A DNA stretch of 64,000 nt from Paenibacillus caui (lineage in GTDB: Bacteria; Bacillota; Bacilli; Paenibacillales; Paenibacillaceae), in the NCBI RefSeq assembly GCF_019904135.1, contig NZ_JAIOGQ010000011.1:1-64000 (forward strand). Direction: 5' to 3'. Below are positions 1-9,900 of the stretch, piece after piece. Made by a program: the position numbers and the translations under genes. How positions within the stretch are numbered: the first letter of the stretch is position 1; the number at the start of each line of letters is the position of its first letter. The notes below the pieces were generated by a model. The model searched no databases and had not been told where the DNA came from. It was given only the letters and a program-made list of their open reading frames with translations.

Positions 1-55
1 CCAGGTTATTCTCCTTAATGAAAGCCCGTAGTTGTTCTTTTGACCAAAGTCCCAT
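1..55 (-). CDS. IS256-family transposase, 5' end only (cut by window edge)
   Basis: Reading the complement from an ATG at 55 gives M-G-L-W-S-K-E-Q-L-R-A-F-I-K-E-N-N-L and then runs off the window. This matches the N-terminus typical of IS256/mutator-type DDE transposases (a K-E-Q-L-x-A-F-I-K-E-N-N-L-like start). A purine-rich ribosome site (TTGGGAGAA) lies a few bases upstream of this ATG on the same strand. Only 18 residues are visible, so function rests on the N-terminal signature and on the inverted-repeat-like sequence that follows. Confidence 0.6.
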   Translation of the reverse strand, partial: MGLWSKEQLRAFIKENNL

Positions 56-102
56 GTATTCTCCCAACCTTTCTATGACTTCCATTTTACTGGGTTTAGG
101 AG

Positions 103-127
103 TTTACACAAACTATTTTACAGACTC
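103..127. repeat. Probable terminal inverted repeat of the IS256-type element
   Basis: Read on the complement, this 25-bp stretch starts GAGTCTGTAAAATAG and continues with TTTGTGTAAA. That resembles the outer end of IS256-family elements and lies about 50 bp upstream of the transposase start, where a terminal repeat is expected. The partner repeat is outside the window, so the assignment is provisional. Confidence 0.45.
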
Positions 128-149
128 TTTTTTCGATATTATTTTCTGG

Positions 150-700
150 TTAATGTAGTTTAGGCATTAGTCTAAAACTTATTTCTCAATACCTGACGAT
201 TTTGTAACCAAAAAACCGCGTCAGATCAGCAACTCCAGTCTAATACTTTATTTTCTTTGAACAATAAAGTTGTATTGAGTAATTAAAAGTCGTATAAGAG
301 TCGAGCAGATCCAGGATTATTTCCTGACATTTGCTTGGCTTTTCTTTTATGGCAGGGGATAAGAATTAGGGGAGAGGATAAGGAGAAAGCAGGGTTCTTC
401 TCGAATCATATCTCAGAGGCTTTTTTTTATCAGGCGTTTCAAGGTTTCTCAGGCTTTATTCACGCATTTATTCAGGCATTGCTCCCTACGTTCACTCAGG
501 CGATTCCTGTGATCTTACGATCAGGCCTTTTCCCTGTCCTTGATACGACTTTAATTTGCTCAAGTGGTCGGACAATTGAAGAAGAAGGGCGGAAAAAACC
601 AGTCAGGACAAGGGTTTGAGCGAGTTGAGATGGTTGGGGTGTGGCGATACCACTTTATTTTCGGGACATAATTTGTGTCAGATGAAAATAAAGTCTTAGA
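150..700. repeat. Gene-poor region with diverged repeat copy and hairpins
   Basis: No convincing gene is seen between the IS end and 900. The segment around 275-355 (AAGTCGTAT ... GTCGAGCAGATCC ... GACATTTGCTTGGCTTTT) is a diverged copy of the sequence at about 2435-2505. An ACTTTATT/AATAAAGT hairpin lies near 245-270, and a longer perfect 11-bp version (ACTTTATTTTC / GAAAATAAAGT) lies at 652-662 and 684-694. The stretch near 543-565 (GATACGACTTTAATTTGCTC) resembles the complement of 275-300. This looks like a decayed, partly inverted mobile or repetitive sequence. I cannot name a family. Confidence 0.4.
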
Positions 701-899
701 CTCGTCATTATGCTAACGGGCAGAGGAGCGGCCGGCCTTCTAGGTATCCGGTACCAAAGGAGGAACGGGTGAGATCGAACAATAGGAGTAAATTTATTCA
801 TTTACTGTAAAAATTATGTACGCACATTCCTTTCGGATGATACGATAAGGGTAAGTACCACCTATCCGAATCATAATACGCTGAAAGGAAGATGAACTC

Positions 900-2138
900 A
901 TGAATCTGCAAGCATGGCCAGCCAAGTTTAAAAATTCGGCGCCCTCCAGCTCCCGCATGAAGCGCAGCCTGATCGCCGCAACGGTCTTATCTTTACTTGC
1001 TTGCTTAATGGCTGCCCCCGTTCCGGCAGAGGCCGCACCCGAACGAGCACCTGAACAGGCTCTGATCGAACCGGGCCCCTCGTTTGGCATCTTTGACGAT
1101 AGCGGATATGAGAGCAACTACATTCAGCCCACCCGGGATGGCGGTCTGCTGATGATCAATCGGTATGATGACAGCGAATCGCAGCAGGTGTGGGTGACTT
1201 TCGGAAAAATGACCTCCTCCCAAAGTGTCTGGAGCGATACGTTCTATATCGACAGCGGCATAGACAGGACCCGCCCGAGCAGAGCGGTCATCCGGGAAAC
1301 CGCTGACGGGGGCACCCTGTTCCTCATTCATCATTTTAAACGCGAGGGCGGTAATGAAATTACGGCTTACCGTCTGGATGCGGCGGGAGAGACGCTGTGG
1401 AGCAAAGCGCTGGATACGGACACTCTGGATTACATTGATACAAGGGTAGGGCTCGAGACTCTCCCAGACGGAGGATTTCTTGTATCCGCCCAATCTGCCT
1501 CTGGGCAGACCTTTACGATTTACAAATATAATGACCAAGGGGGGCCGCTGTGGCAGAAACAGGAGACCGGGACGTTATCGGGATGGCTGGCGGGCCGCGA
1601 GGATGGCTTCTATGCAGTGCTGGACACTGTAAACGGCCAGGAAGCCGTACAGTGGGATCGGGACGGAAACGAAGTGACGAGAACCGGGCTGGAACTGGGC
1701 GGGGGTAAATCAGTCTTAACCGTCCAAAAGCTGGAGCATGACCGGATCGCCGTAACGGGACAAGGCGGCCCGGAAGGCGCGAAGACGAAGTCTACGATCA
1801 TTCTGGGCAACCGGCTCAAGGTTGTAAAGGCGGTAGAGGATTACGCTATAAATGAAGTTTATATTCCGGAAGATAAAATTTTCATCCGGATCGACAACGA
1901 GACCAGCAGCCCGGGAGAAGGGGCTCCGTTCAGTTACCATACGGTTATTGCAACAGGCGTAAAGAGCAGCGGCAAGGAACTGTGGCAGGGGCGGATCGAG
2001 AAACAGGAAAGCCGCTATTACAGCCTTGTTTATGATCCGAAACTCGTCTACAAGGTAGACGAAGGTTACGCCATTTTGAAATATGAAAGCAGCCCGGCTT
2101 CATTTATCGGCATGGACAAAATCATCGTAAATCCGTGA
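900..2138 (+). CDS. Secreted beta-propeller-like protein of unknown function
   Basis: 412 aa. The ATG at 900 has an AAAGGAAG ribosome site about 10 bp upstream. The internal ATG at 957 has no such site, although it would give a more compact signal peptide. Residues 20-46 form a signal peptide (M-K-R, a hydrophobic L/A-rich core, then an A-E-A-A cleavage-type end). The mature part carries repeated blade-like units with D-G-G motifs (near residues 80, 141 and 195) followed by hydrophobic strands, as in secreted beta-propellers. No catalytic motif, SLH domain or LPXTG anchor is visible. It stands alone between repeat-rich stretches and is followed by a GC-rich hairpin. Export is fairly certain; function is unknown. 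Confidence 0.75.
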   Translation: MNLQAWPAKFKNSAPSSSRMKRSLIAATVLSLLACLMAAPVPAEAAPERAPEQALIEPGPSFGIFDDSGYESNYIQPTRDGGLLMINRYDDSESQQVWVTFGKMTSSQSVWSDTFYIDSGIDRTRPSRAVIRETADGGTLFLIHHFKREGGNEITAYRLDAAGETLWSKALDTDTLDYIDTRVGLETLPDGGFLVSAQSASGQTFTIYKYNDQGGPLWQKQETGTLSGWLAGREDGFYAVLDTVNGQEAVQWDRDGNEVTRTGLELGGGKSVLTVQKLEHDRIAVTGQGGPEGAKTKSTIILGNRLKVVKAVEDYAINEVYIPEDKIFIRIDNETSSPGEGAPFSYHTVIATGVKSSGKELWQGRIEKQESRYYSLVYDPKLVYKVDEGYAILKYESSPASFIGMDKIIVNP

Positions 2139-2155
2139 CGGCAGCTAATAAATCG

Positions 2156-2186
2156 CCAGCCCGGCCCCTTAGGGGGACCGGGCTGG
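2156..2186 (+). terminator. GC-rich hairpin after the secreted protein
   Basis: CCAGCCCGG and CCGGGCTGG form a perfect 9-bp stem, 18 bp after the stop of the upstream gene. There is no clear T-run, so it may be a weak terminator or an mRNA-stabilising hairpin. Confidence 0.5.
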
Positions 2187-2225
2187 CTGCCGTTCGCCGG
2201 GAACCGGCCGCAGCTGTCTATTTGT

Positions 2226-2363
2226 TTAATTGATCGTAATATTCCCCGAATGGGTGCGAATCTTAATAATGTCGATGGTCTGCTGCGGAGCTACCGGAGT
2301 AGGGACGCTGGCGGAGTCTGCCTTGAGATCATAGAAGCCTTTGAAATTTTTAAACAGGTCAGT
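2226..2363 (-). pseudogene. C-terminal fragment of a lost gene
   Basis: On the complement, an open stretch of about 45 codons ends in TAA at 2226-2228. It has normal protein-like composition and ends ...T-I-D-I-I-K-I-R-T-H-S-G-N-I-T-I-N. It has no start codon with a ribosome site, and an in-frame TAG sits just upstream, where the dispersed repeat begins (about 2360). The simplest reading is the 3' remnant of a gene destroyed by the repeat or an insertion. Its family was not recognised. Confidence 0.4.
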
Positions 2364-2560
2364 CTAGTACTTAATTATTAAAAGCAGCCGATTTAGAATT
2401 CAAAAAAGCGCACAAGATCAACAATTCCAGTCTAAGACTAAAAGTCGTATCAAAGCCGAGTAGATGCCGGGACATTTCCGAACATTTGCTCGGCTTTTTC
2501 TTATGCATCCCGGTCCGCCGCGGGTAGGATAACGAAGGGTTGCTCTCGAATATTACTTTT
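2360..2560. repeat. Second copy of the dispersed repeat, with terminator-like hairpin
   Basis: The segment matches 185-355 in blocks: GATCA(A/G)CAA(T/C)TCCAGTCTAA, AAAGTCGTAT, CGAG(T/C)AGAT, and ACATTTGCT(C/T)GGCTTTT. This copy keeps a stem AAGCCGAG (2453-2460) / CTCGGCTT (about 2488-2495) followed by a T-run. No ORF is associated with it. The region 2560-3290 holds no gene I can support. Confidence 0.45.
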
Positions 2561-2753
2561 AGATCGACTCGGACTAAACTCAAGCGTGGCAAGGTGTTGG
2601 ATGGGTTAGAGAACAGGGATAATGGTCTTTATTCAAGCTTTGAACTCCGGCTTAAACTCCTCCATGACTCCCCCTTATCCCGTTCTTTTCCTTGCACTCC
2701 GATAAAATGGAATTAAGACATCTTAGGACCACAGCAAAACAAATTAAATCGAG

Positions 2754-2787
2754 TGGCTTCGCCCTTTGTTATCAAGGGGCGAAGCCA
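2754..2787 (+). terminator. 11-bp perfect hairpin (orphan)
   Basis: TGGCTTCGCCC and GGGCGAAGCCA form a perfect stem with a 12-base loop. No gene lies immediately upstream on either strand, so it may be left over from a lost gene. Confidence 0.45.
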
Positions 2788-3295
2788 TTAATCGTCTTAA
2801 GGGGATACAGCAGACAGCCCGCTATCAGCAGTTTTATGGTCATCACACTTTGTTCGACCACAAAAGAGAATATTTGTACTAATGTGAATGATTTAACAGT
2901 TTAATGAAGGGTTGTTTCTTAAAAGCACAAAAAAGCATGTATTGCCTGAAATGCCGTTCAGGACAAAGATTTTATGGGAACAAGGAGGTCCGACCGTTCC
3001 AAATTTTTTTGGGTAGAGCTTAACAAGCCTACAAAATGTGGGAAGCTTCGACCACTTTGTGGAAGTCTTACTGAGAGGAAAGTACACCGAGGCAGGATAC
3101 CCTGTATTTTATGGGATTTAGGCATTACTGTACGCGAAACCGGCAAGGGAATTTCATGGTAGGTAGAGTTACCTGTTGAATCAGGACACAGGTCTAACCG
3201 TAGAACTAAATCCAGAAAATAAGTTAAATTAAACATAGAAAACATATATAGGAATAATATGCTGAAAATATACGAAATATATTTTTTCATATAGA

Positions 3296-3323
3296 TTGAC
3301 AAATTTGAACAAGGGAATATAAT
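3296..3323 (+). promoter_or_regulatory. Near-consensus sigma-A promoter of the biosynthetic cluster
   Basis: TTGACA at 3296-3301 and TATAAT at 3318-3323 are both perfect, with a 16-bp spacer. The promoter is 67 bp upstream of the first gene of a co-directional run that extends to 38.4 kb. No other comparable promoter was noticed before the NRPS-PKS gene, so it probably drives the cluster. Confidence 0.75.
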
Positions 3324-3389
3324 CTTTGGTAAATAGAATATTGGTTAATTTTGTATGTTTTCGTCAATTAAGTCGGATGCTGGGAGTGA

Positions 3390-3872
3390 ATGGATATGTG
3401 GTTTTTAGTGCTGTGGCTGCTGGGTATTATTTCAGGGGTAGTGCATTTGTATTCATTGGGTTTTCCCAACGACTGGAGTGAAATTAGCAGGGTTTTGCTG
3501 CTGCACCAGTTTATAGTTACCTTTGGATTGGTAGGGCTGATTGGCTGTATCATCAATATTTTTCGAGCTGACCAGACGGCCAAACAGCTCGGATGGCCCG
3601 GAGGGCCGTTCCAGGTGAAATACGGCTTTTCTCAGGTAGGGTTGGGAGTCATGGGCATTATGGCAATTTGGTTCAAGGGTCCTTTTTGGATCGGGGTTTT
3701 GGTTACTATGTACATATACGGATTAAGCGGTCTATGGTCCCATACGTATGAAATGGTAAAAAATCGCAAGGCGGATGGAATCAGTATCGGCAATATTATT
3801 ATGGATATCTTCTATCAGGCTTTTATCACAGCACTTTCCATCTGGGCAGGAGGAATATGGGTAATGCAATAG
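3390..3872 (+). CDS. Small multi-spanning membrane protein (DUF6790-like)
   Basis: 160 aa with about four hydrophobic helices (near residues 3-20, 38-58, 85-108 and 135-158). A G-W-P-G-G-P-F-Q segment near residue 68, followed by a G-x-x-Q-V-G-L-G-V-M-G-I stretch, resembles the uncharacterised DUF6790 family. The start has GGGAGTGA just upstream. It is the first gene after the promoter at 3296 and lies 40 bp ahead of the NRPS-PKS gene, so it is probably co-transcribed with it. A role in membrane tolerance or export of the product is a guess from position only. Confidence 0.75.
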   Translation: MDMWFLVLWLLGIISGVVHLYSLGFPNDWSEISRVLLLHQFIVTFGLVGLIGCIINIFRADQTAKQLGWPGGPFQVKYGFSQVGLGVMGIMAIWFKGPFWIGVLVTMYIYGLSGLWSHTYEMVKNRKADGISIGNIIMDIFYQAFITALSIWAGGIWVMQ

Positions 3873-3873
3873 A

Positions 3874-3939
3874 TTAGGAGGAAATTTGAAATGCTCATGT
3901 CCTAAATAGTAGATGACAGGATTGGAGGAAGGGATATTG
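3874..3939 (+). promoter_or_regulatory. Leader with micro-ORF and competing starts before the NRPS-PKS
   Basis: The strongest ribosome site (AGGAGG, about 3874-3880) precedes an ATG at 3891 that opens a four-residue frame (M-L-M-S-stop, 3891-3905). The long frame can start at ATG 3913, which has no good site of its own, or at TTG 3937, which has GGAGGAAGG about 8 bp upstream. Translation of the megasynthase may therefore depend on termination-reinitiation from the micro-ORF, or the true start may be TTG 3937. Confidence 0.45.
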
Positions 3940-6900
3940 ATTCCAAAAAGAGTGGCATTATCCGAGACTCAAAAAGGAATTTACTTTGACTGCCAAGTTG
4001 ATGATCCGACATCCTACAATATTTCAGCGGCAATAAGAATTGAGAATCTGCAGATCACGTATCTCGAACATGCGCTCCGTTTGCTCACCAGCGAGCAGGA
4101 GGTGTTAAGGGCGCGTCTGGAAATGCAGGACGGTCTGCCCGTGCTGGCTATTGATGATCAGATGGAATGCCTTCTGGAGCAGCACGACCTGGACGGTTAT
4201 GGCGAGGTGCCGCTTAGGCTCCAGGAATTCATAAAGGAGGTTATCGGCAAGCCGTTTGCCTTGAACGAGGGACCGTTGTTCCGAATTCTGGCGGTAAAGC
4301 TTGAGGAAGCCCGGCACGTGATTGTGCTGTGCATCCATCATATCATTTGCGACGGATTGTCTCTGGAATTGTTCAAGACCAAATTGCTGCATTTCTATAC
4401 ATGCCTGCTGCACCATCAACCTGTTGCCCTCCTGCAGGACAAGGGCTTTACCACCTACATGGATAACGAGAATGCGAAGCTGTCCAAGGGCAAATACGAG
4501 AAGCAAAAGGCATATTGGCTGGACAAGCTGAAAGGCGCCGAGCCTTTGGCCCTGAAGCCGGACTTCCCCGTTCGGCATCGTGACCGGGGGGTAGGCAGGG
4601 AAATGCGGTTCGATCTTCCCGGATCCTTGCTGGAGGAGATCAATCAGTCGGCAATGGAGCAGGAAGTCACGCTTTATATGTTTTTTATGGCAGCCTTTTC
4701 GGTGCTCATGCATAAATACTCGGGCAGCGAGGATATTATTTTCACTTCACCCTTTACACACAGACCAGGCACGGCGCTGGAGGAAACGATCGGCTGCTTT
4801 GTGCACATGCTTCCCCTACGTCTAAAGATCGCCCCTCTCTCAACGTTTTCATCCCTTTTACAGCAGGTTTCAACAGAGCTGATTGGCACGTACAAGAACA
4901 TCGGCTACCCCAACAACTTAATGATGCGCGACAGCAAGCTCTTGCCAATGCCCGGTTCTCCATCTATTTTTGATATTTCATTAGTCTATGACGCCTACGA
5001 AGAGCCGGATCCGCTGGAGACGGTGCTGCTGGATCAGGATGCGGTAACTTTTCCAGGCATCTTAATGGCTATTCTCCATCGGACACCGGAACGCAACCAG
5101 ATCAGACTTCAATATAAAACGAATGTGTTCGCGGACTCGTCCATAGCTTTGATGGGACAAAGATTTCTTCGGTTATTGGCTGGCGTTGCCCGGCAGCTTG
5201 ACCTGCCGATCGAGCAGATCAATTTGCTTTTGGAGGACGAGGAGAAACAGATTCTTCAGGACTTTAATCGTACCTCTCATTTCCCGTATCACCCCCGGCA
5301 TATTGCGGAGGTGCTTCATGAGAAGGTTCGCAGGTATCCGGATCGCCTCGCCTTGATTGAGGGGGAACGGCAAGAGACGTATGCGCAGGTCAATGCCAAA
5401 GCCAACCAGTTGGCTCGGCATATTCTGCGTGGCAAGACGCGGAAGGAGGAAGCGGTTGGTGTGCAACTGTACCGCTCTGCCGACCTGGTTATCAGCCTGC
5501 TGGCAATCTTGAAGGCGGGATGTGCCTTTGTACCGATTGACCCGCAGTACCCGGCAGCGCGCATGGATTATATTATCGCAGACGCTGGCATTTCCACGAT
5601 TATCACTTCCCGGCAGTGCCCTGTTCCGGAAAACGGCGAGGTGTCAATGCTGTTCGTGGACGGAGGTGTTTTGTATGAAGGCGATGACCGAAACCTGGAT
5701 GAGCCCCTCGATCCGCACAGTCTGGCTTATATCATGTACACGTCCGGCTCGACAGGCAAGCCCAAGGGAGTCATGATAGAGAACCACAGCGTGGTCAATA
5801 CACTTCTTGATCTCGACCGGCGTTTTCCCATGAAAGCTGATGACCGCTACCTGTTGAAAACGGCGTTCACCTTCGATGTATCCGCTACAGAATTGTTCGG
5901 CTGGTTTATGGGCGAGGGCTCTCTCTGCATCCTTGAGCCGGGGGGCGAGAAAAATCCGCAGTTGATTGCCGAACAAGTATACGTGAACAAAATTACACAT
6001 ATCAATTTCGTTCCGACCCTGTTTCGGCTGTTTCTTGAAATGCTGGAGATAAGAGGGGATGTTGCCCAGTTGAACTCTCTCAAATGGGTTTGCGTGGGCG
6101 GAGAGGCAGTAACCCCGGATTTGATCCAGAAGTTCAACAGCCTGGATTTGAAGGCGAGCCTTGAGAATGTCTATGGCCCTACCGAATGTACAATCTGGGT
6201 ATCGCACCATTCGCTGCGCGGTTACGAGAGCCCTGCTCCGGTACCGATCGGTTATCCGTTAAATGAATCGAGATGGTACGTGGTGGGAAGCCGGAGTGCA
6301 CTCCAGCCGGTCGGCATTCAAGGAGAACTGTGCCTAAGCGGTGTTGGCCTCGCGCGGGGATATTTGAATATGGCGCAGTTGACCGGCGAGAAGTTCGTCC
6401 CCAATCCCTTTTTCAAGGAAGGCGTGGACCCAAAGCATTTCCGCTTCATGTATCGTACGGGCGATCTTGTTCGTTGGCTACCCAGCGGAACCATCGAATA
6501 TTTAGGAAGAATCGATTTCCAGGTGAAAGTCCGGGGCGTGCGCTTGGAAACGGGAGAGATCGAAAATGTACTGGCCGAATTTCCGGGCGTTGTACAAGCC
6601 GCCGCGGTCGTGAAGCAGCCGAGCGGCAAGCCGGCGGTACTGTGTGTGTACTATTTATCCGAAAGAGAGATCGCATCTGCCGAGCTAAAGGAGCATTTAT
6701 CGAAATCGCTGCCGGCCTACATGATTCCTTCTTATTTTGTGCATATGCAGCAGTTCCCGCACAACAGCAGCGGCAAAATCGACCGTAACGCACTGATCGC
6801 CGATACGGAGTATATGCGACAACAGCCATCCGTCCGCTACGCGGAACCGGTGACCGTGTCGGAGAAACTGGTGGCCGCCGTATGGAGCGAGGTGCTCGCG

Positions 6901-9900
6901 GTTCCAGCCGTCGGATTGGAGGATGATTTCTTCGAACTCGGCGGAAATTCCGTATCGGTGATTCAGGCCCACAACAAGCTGAACCTTCATAGCGAACGGG
7001 AATTGCCGATTACGGCGTTCTTCCAATATCCGAAGCTTCGCGAGTTCGCGGCCCAACTAGCGGGCAAGCAGCCGGAGACGGTTGTCGACAGGAAGACCTT
7101 ATTCCGTCGTTCTTCCACCATTCATCGTCAGGAAATTGCCATCATCGGAGCGTCCATTCACGTTCCAGGCGCCGATACGGTGCATGATTTCTGGCGCAAT
7201 ATGGTCGAGCAGCGGGAAAGCATCTATTTCTATAGTGATGAGGAGCTTCGGGAGATAGGCATCGCTGAATCGCTCCTGCGTTCCCCCGATTATGTCAAGG
7301 CCAAGGGACGTGTGAAAGGAGTGGATCAGTTTGATCCGGGATTCTTTGAATACACGCCGTCCGAAGTACGGATGATGTCTCCACAATTCCGCCTGATGTA
7401 TCGGGGGGTATGGGAGGCGCTGGAGGATGCGGGCTGCGTTCCTGAGGCGGATGTCGGTAAAATCGGCGTATTTCTCGGCGGATCGGATGACTTTGAATGG
7501 TACAGGTCCGCCCTGCTTGGCGAGGGTGACTACAGCAACAAGTATCAGGCGTTCACTCTCAGCACGAACCACTTTCTGGCTACGAGAATTGCATACAAGC
7601 TGAATCTGAAAGGGCCTGTCTTTACCGCGCTGACGGGCTGCTCGACGTCTCTGGTTACGCCTCATCTGGCCTGCCAGTCCCTGCTCGTCGGAGAATGCGA
7701 CATAGCAATTGCCGGTGGCATCACGGTAGAGCTCCCCAACGAGGGAGGATACCTTTACGAAGAGGGCATGATGTTCTCAGCCGACGGGCACTGCCGTCCT
7801 TTCGATGCGGATGCGAGCGGCACGGTATTCTCTAACGGGATGGGGATTGTCGTCTTGAAGCGTCTGGAGGATGCGCTTCAAGACCGCGATCATATCTACG
7901 GGGTAATCAAGGGCTCGGCGATTAATAATGACGGAAGCCAAAAGGTAAGCTTTCTAGCGCCGAGCGTCGAAGGTCAGGCAGAAGTCATCCGGGAAGCCTA
8001 CCGTGTGGCGAGGGTCGATCCCGAATCGGTCACCTATATTGAAGCGCATGGAACCGGCACACTGCTTGGCGATCCAATCGAAGTAGAGTCGCTGACCCAA
8101 GCCTTCGCTTCTGACCGCAAGCAATTTTGCCATCTTGGTTCTGTGAAAGGGAATGTTGGACATATGGATACGGCGGCGGGCGTTGTCGGCCTAATCAAAG
8201 TGGCCCTGAGCCTCAAGCACCGTTATCTTCCGGGCACCGTGAACTATCGCCGTCCGAATCCCAAGATCGACTTTGCGAATACACCGTTCAAGGTGAATGA
8301 CCACGGGGTGCCGTGGAAGCCTGTGGACGGCGGGACCGCCGCGCTGCGCGCAGGGATCAACTCGTTTGGGGTCGGAGGAACCAATGCCCATATGATATTG
8401 GAGGAGGCGCCCAGGATGGAAGCAAGCAGTCCGGATGATGACGTGAATCTTCTGATTTTCTCGGCAAAGTCCGAGACTTCGCTGCACGAAACGGCCGACA
8501 GGGTCATTGACTACCTGCTGCACCATCACGAGCAATCGGTATCGGATGCAGCCTGGACCCTCAAGACGGGCCGGCGGGAGTTCATTTACCGCAAAGCGCT
8601 GGTAATCGACGATAGCTGGCGGGATGATCCGGAGCGAGTATTAAAAAGGCTGAAAGATGCGCCTGTCCGCAAGGCACAAGCAGTGCGTCGCCCGGTATAT
8701 TTCATGTTCCCCGGCCAAGGCAGCCAGTATCAGGGCATGGGACGCGATCTCTATTTGTCCTCCCGCACGACAGGACTGGCCGGATTATTCAGGCAGTATG
8801 TGAATCAGGTGCTGGATCTGCTGCCGGAAGGGGAGCGGAAGGAGATGCTCGCAACGGTCTATGGGCACCAGGAACCGCTAGCGATCAATCAGACCGAATA
8901 TAGCCAATTCGCTTTGTTTATGACCAGCTACGCTATGGCCAAGTCGCTGATCGATATCGGCATTCGGCCTGACGGCATGATCGGCCACAGCATAGGCGAA
9001 CTGGCCGCCGCAGCAGTTGCCGGGGTATTCGATCTAAGCGATGCCGTGGCTATCGTACGGATGCGAGGCAGACTGATGCAGCGGCAGCCGGGGGGCGTCA
9101 TGCTGGCCGTGATGGCGGATGCGGAAGAAGTGAATCGGGAATTGGAATTGGAATCGGAGCCGGAGGCGTGGCTGGCACTGGTTAATACGACGGGCTCCTG
9201 CGTTGCGGGCGGTACGTTCTCGGCGATCGGGAGACTGGAAGAAAGGGCAGAGAAGCTGGGGTGGAGAACGATTCGCGTAAAGACTTCGCACGCCTTTCAC
9301 ACCCCAATGATGGCGGATGCCGCCGAACAATTTGGGCATTTTTTGGCTGCTTATGCTCTGCGGGAGCCGCAAATCCCGCTGCAATCCAATATAAGCGGTA
9401 CATGGGCTCAGCCCCGGGAGATGACAGCGGCTTCCTATTGGGCCAAGCATATTTTACAGCCTGTACAGTTTGCCTCCAATTTGGCCGAGGTGTTGAAGCA
9501 GGAACATGCCGTCTTCATCGAGGTAGGAGCGGGCAGAACTCTGGGGGCAATGGCCCGGCAGCATGCGGCCCATCAGGCGCCGCACGAGATGATCAATATG
9601 CTGCGTCATCCGCAGGAGACCGAGCATGATGAGGTCTATGTCGAGAAGAAGCTCGGCGAACTGTGGTGCGCAGGGCTGAGGCCCAACTGGCAGGCGCTGA
9701 AGGGGGAGGCCGTCCGCCTGAAGGCATCGCTTCCGACCTATGCCTTTGATATGCAATATTTCCCGGTTCATACGCAAATCGCGCCTTCCTTCGGGTGCGC
9801 GCCCGCAAGCGCCATAGATCTGCAGCAGCGGGAGACGGAGCCGGCCAATTTCCCGAGTACCCGAGATGAGCTGGAGACGGCCGTTCTGACGGCCTATAAA

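Noticed and set aside
335-619. 94-aa open frame in the left intergenic region
   Set aside because: No ribosome site, F- and Q-rich low-complexity composition, and it overlaps the repeat region with hairpins.
2692-3302. Several 60-114-aa frames on both strands
   Set aside because: No ribosome sites, no recognisable motifs, mutually overlapping, and within A+T-rich sequence.
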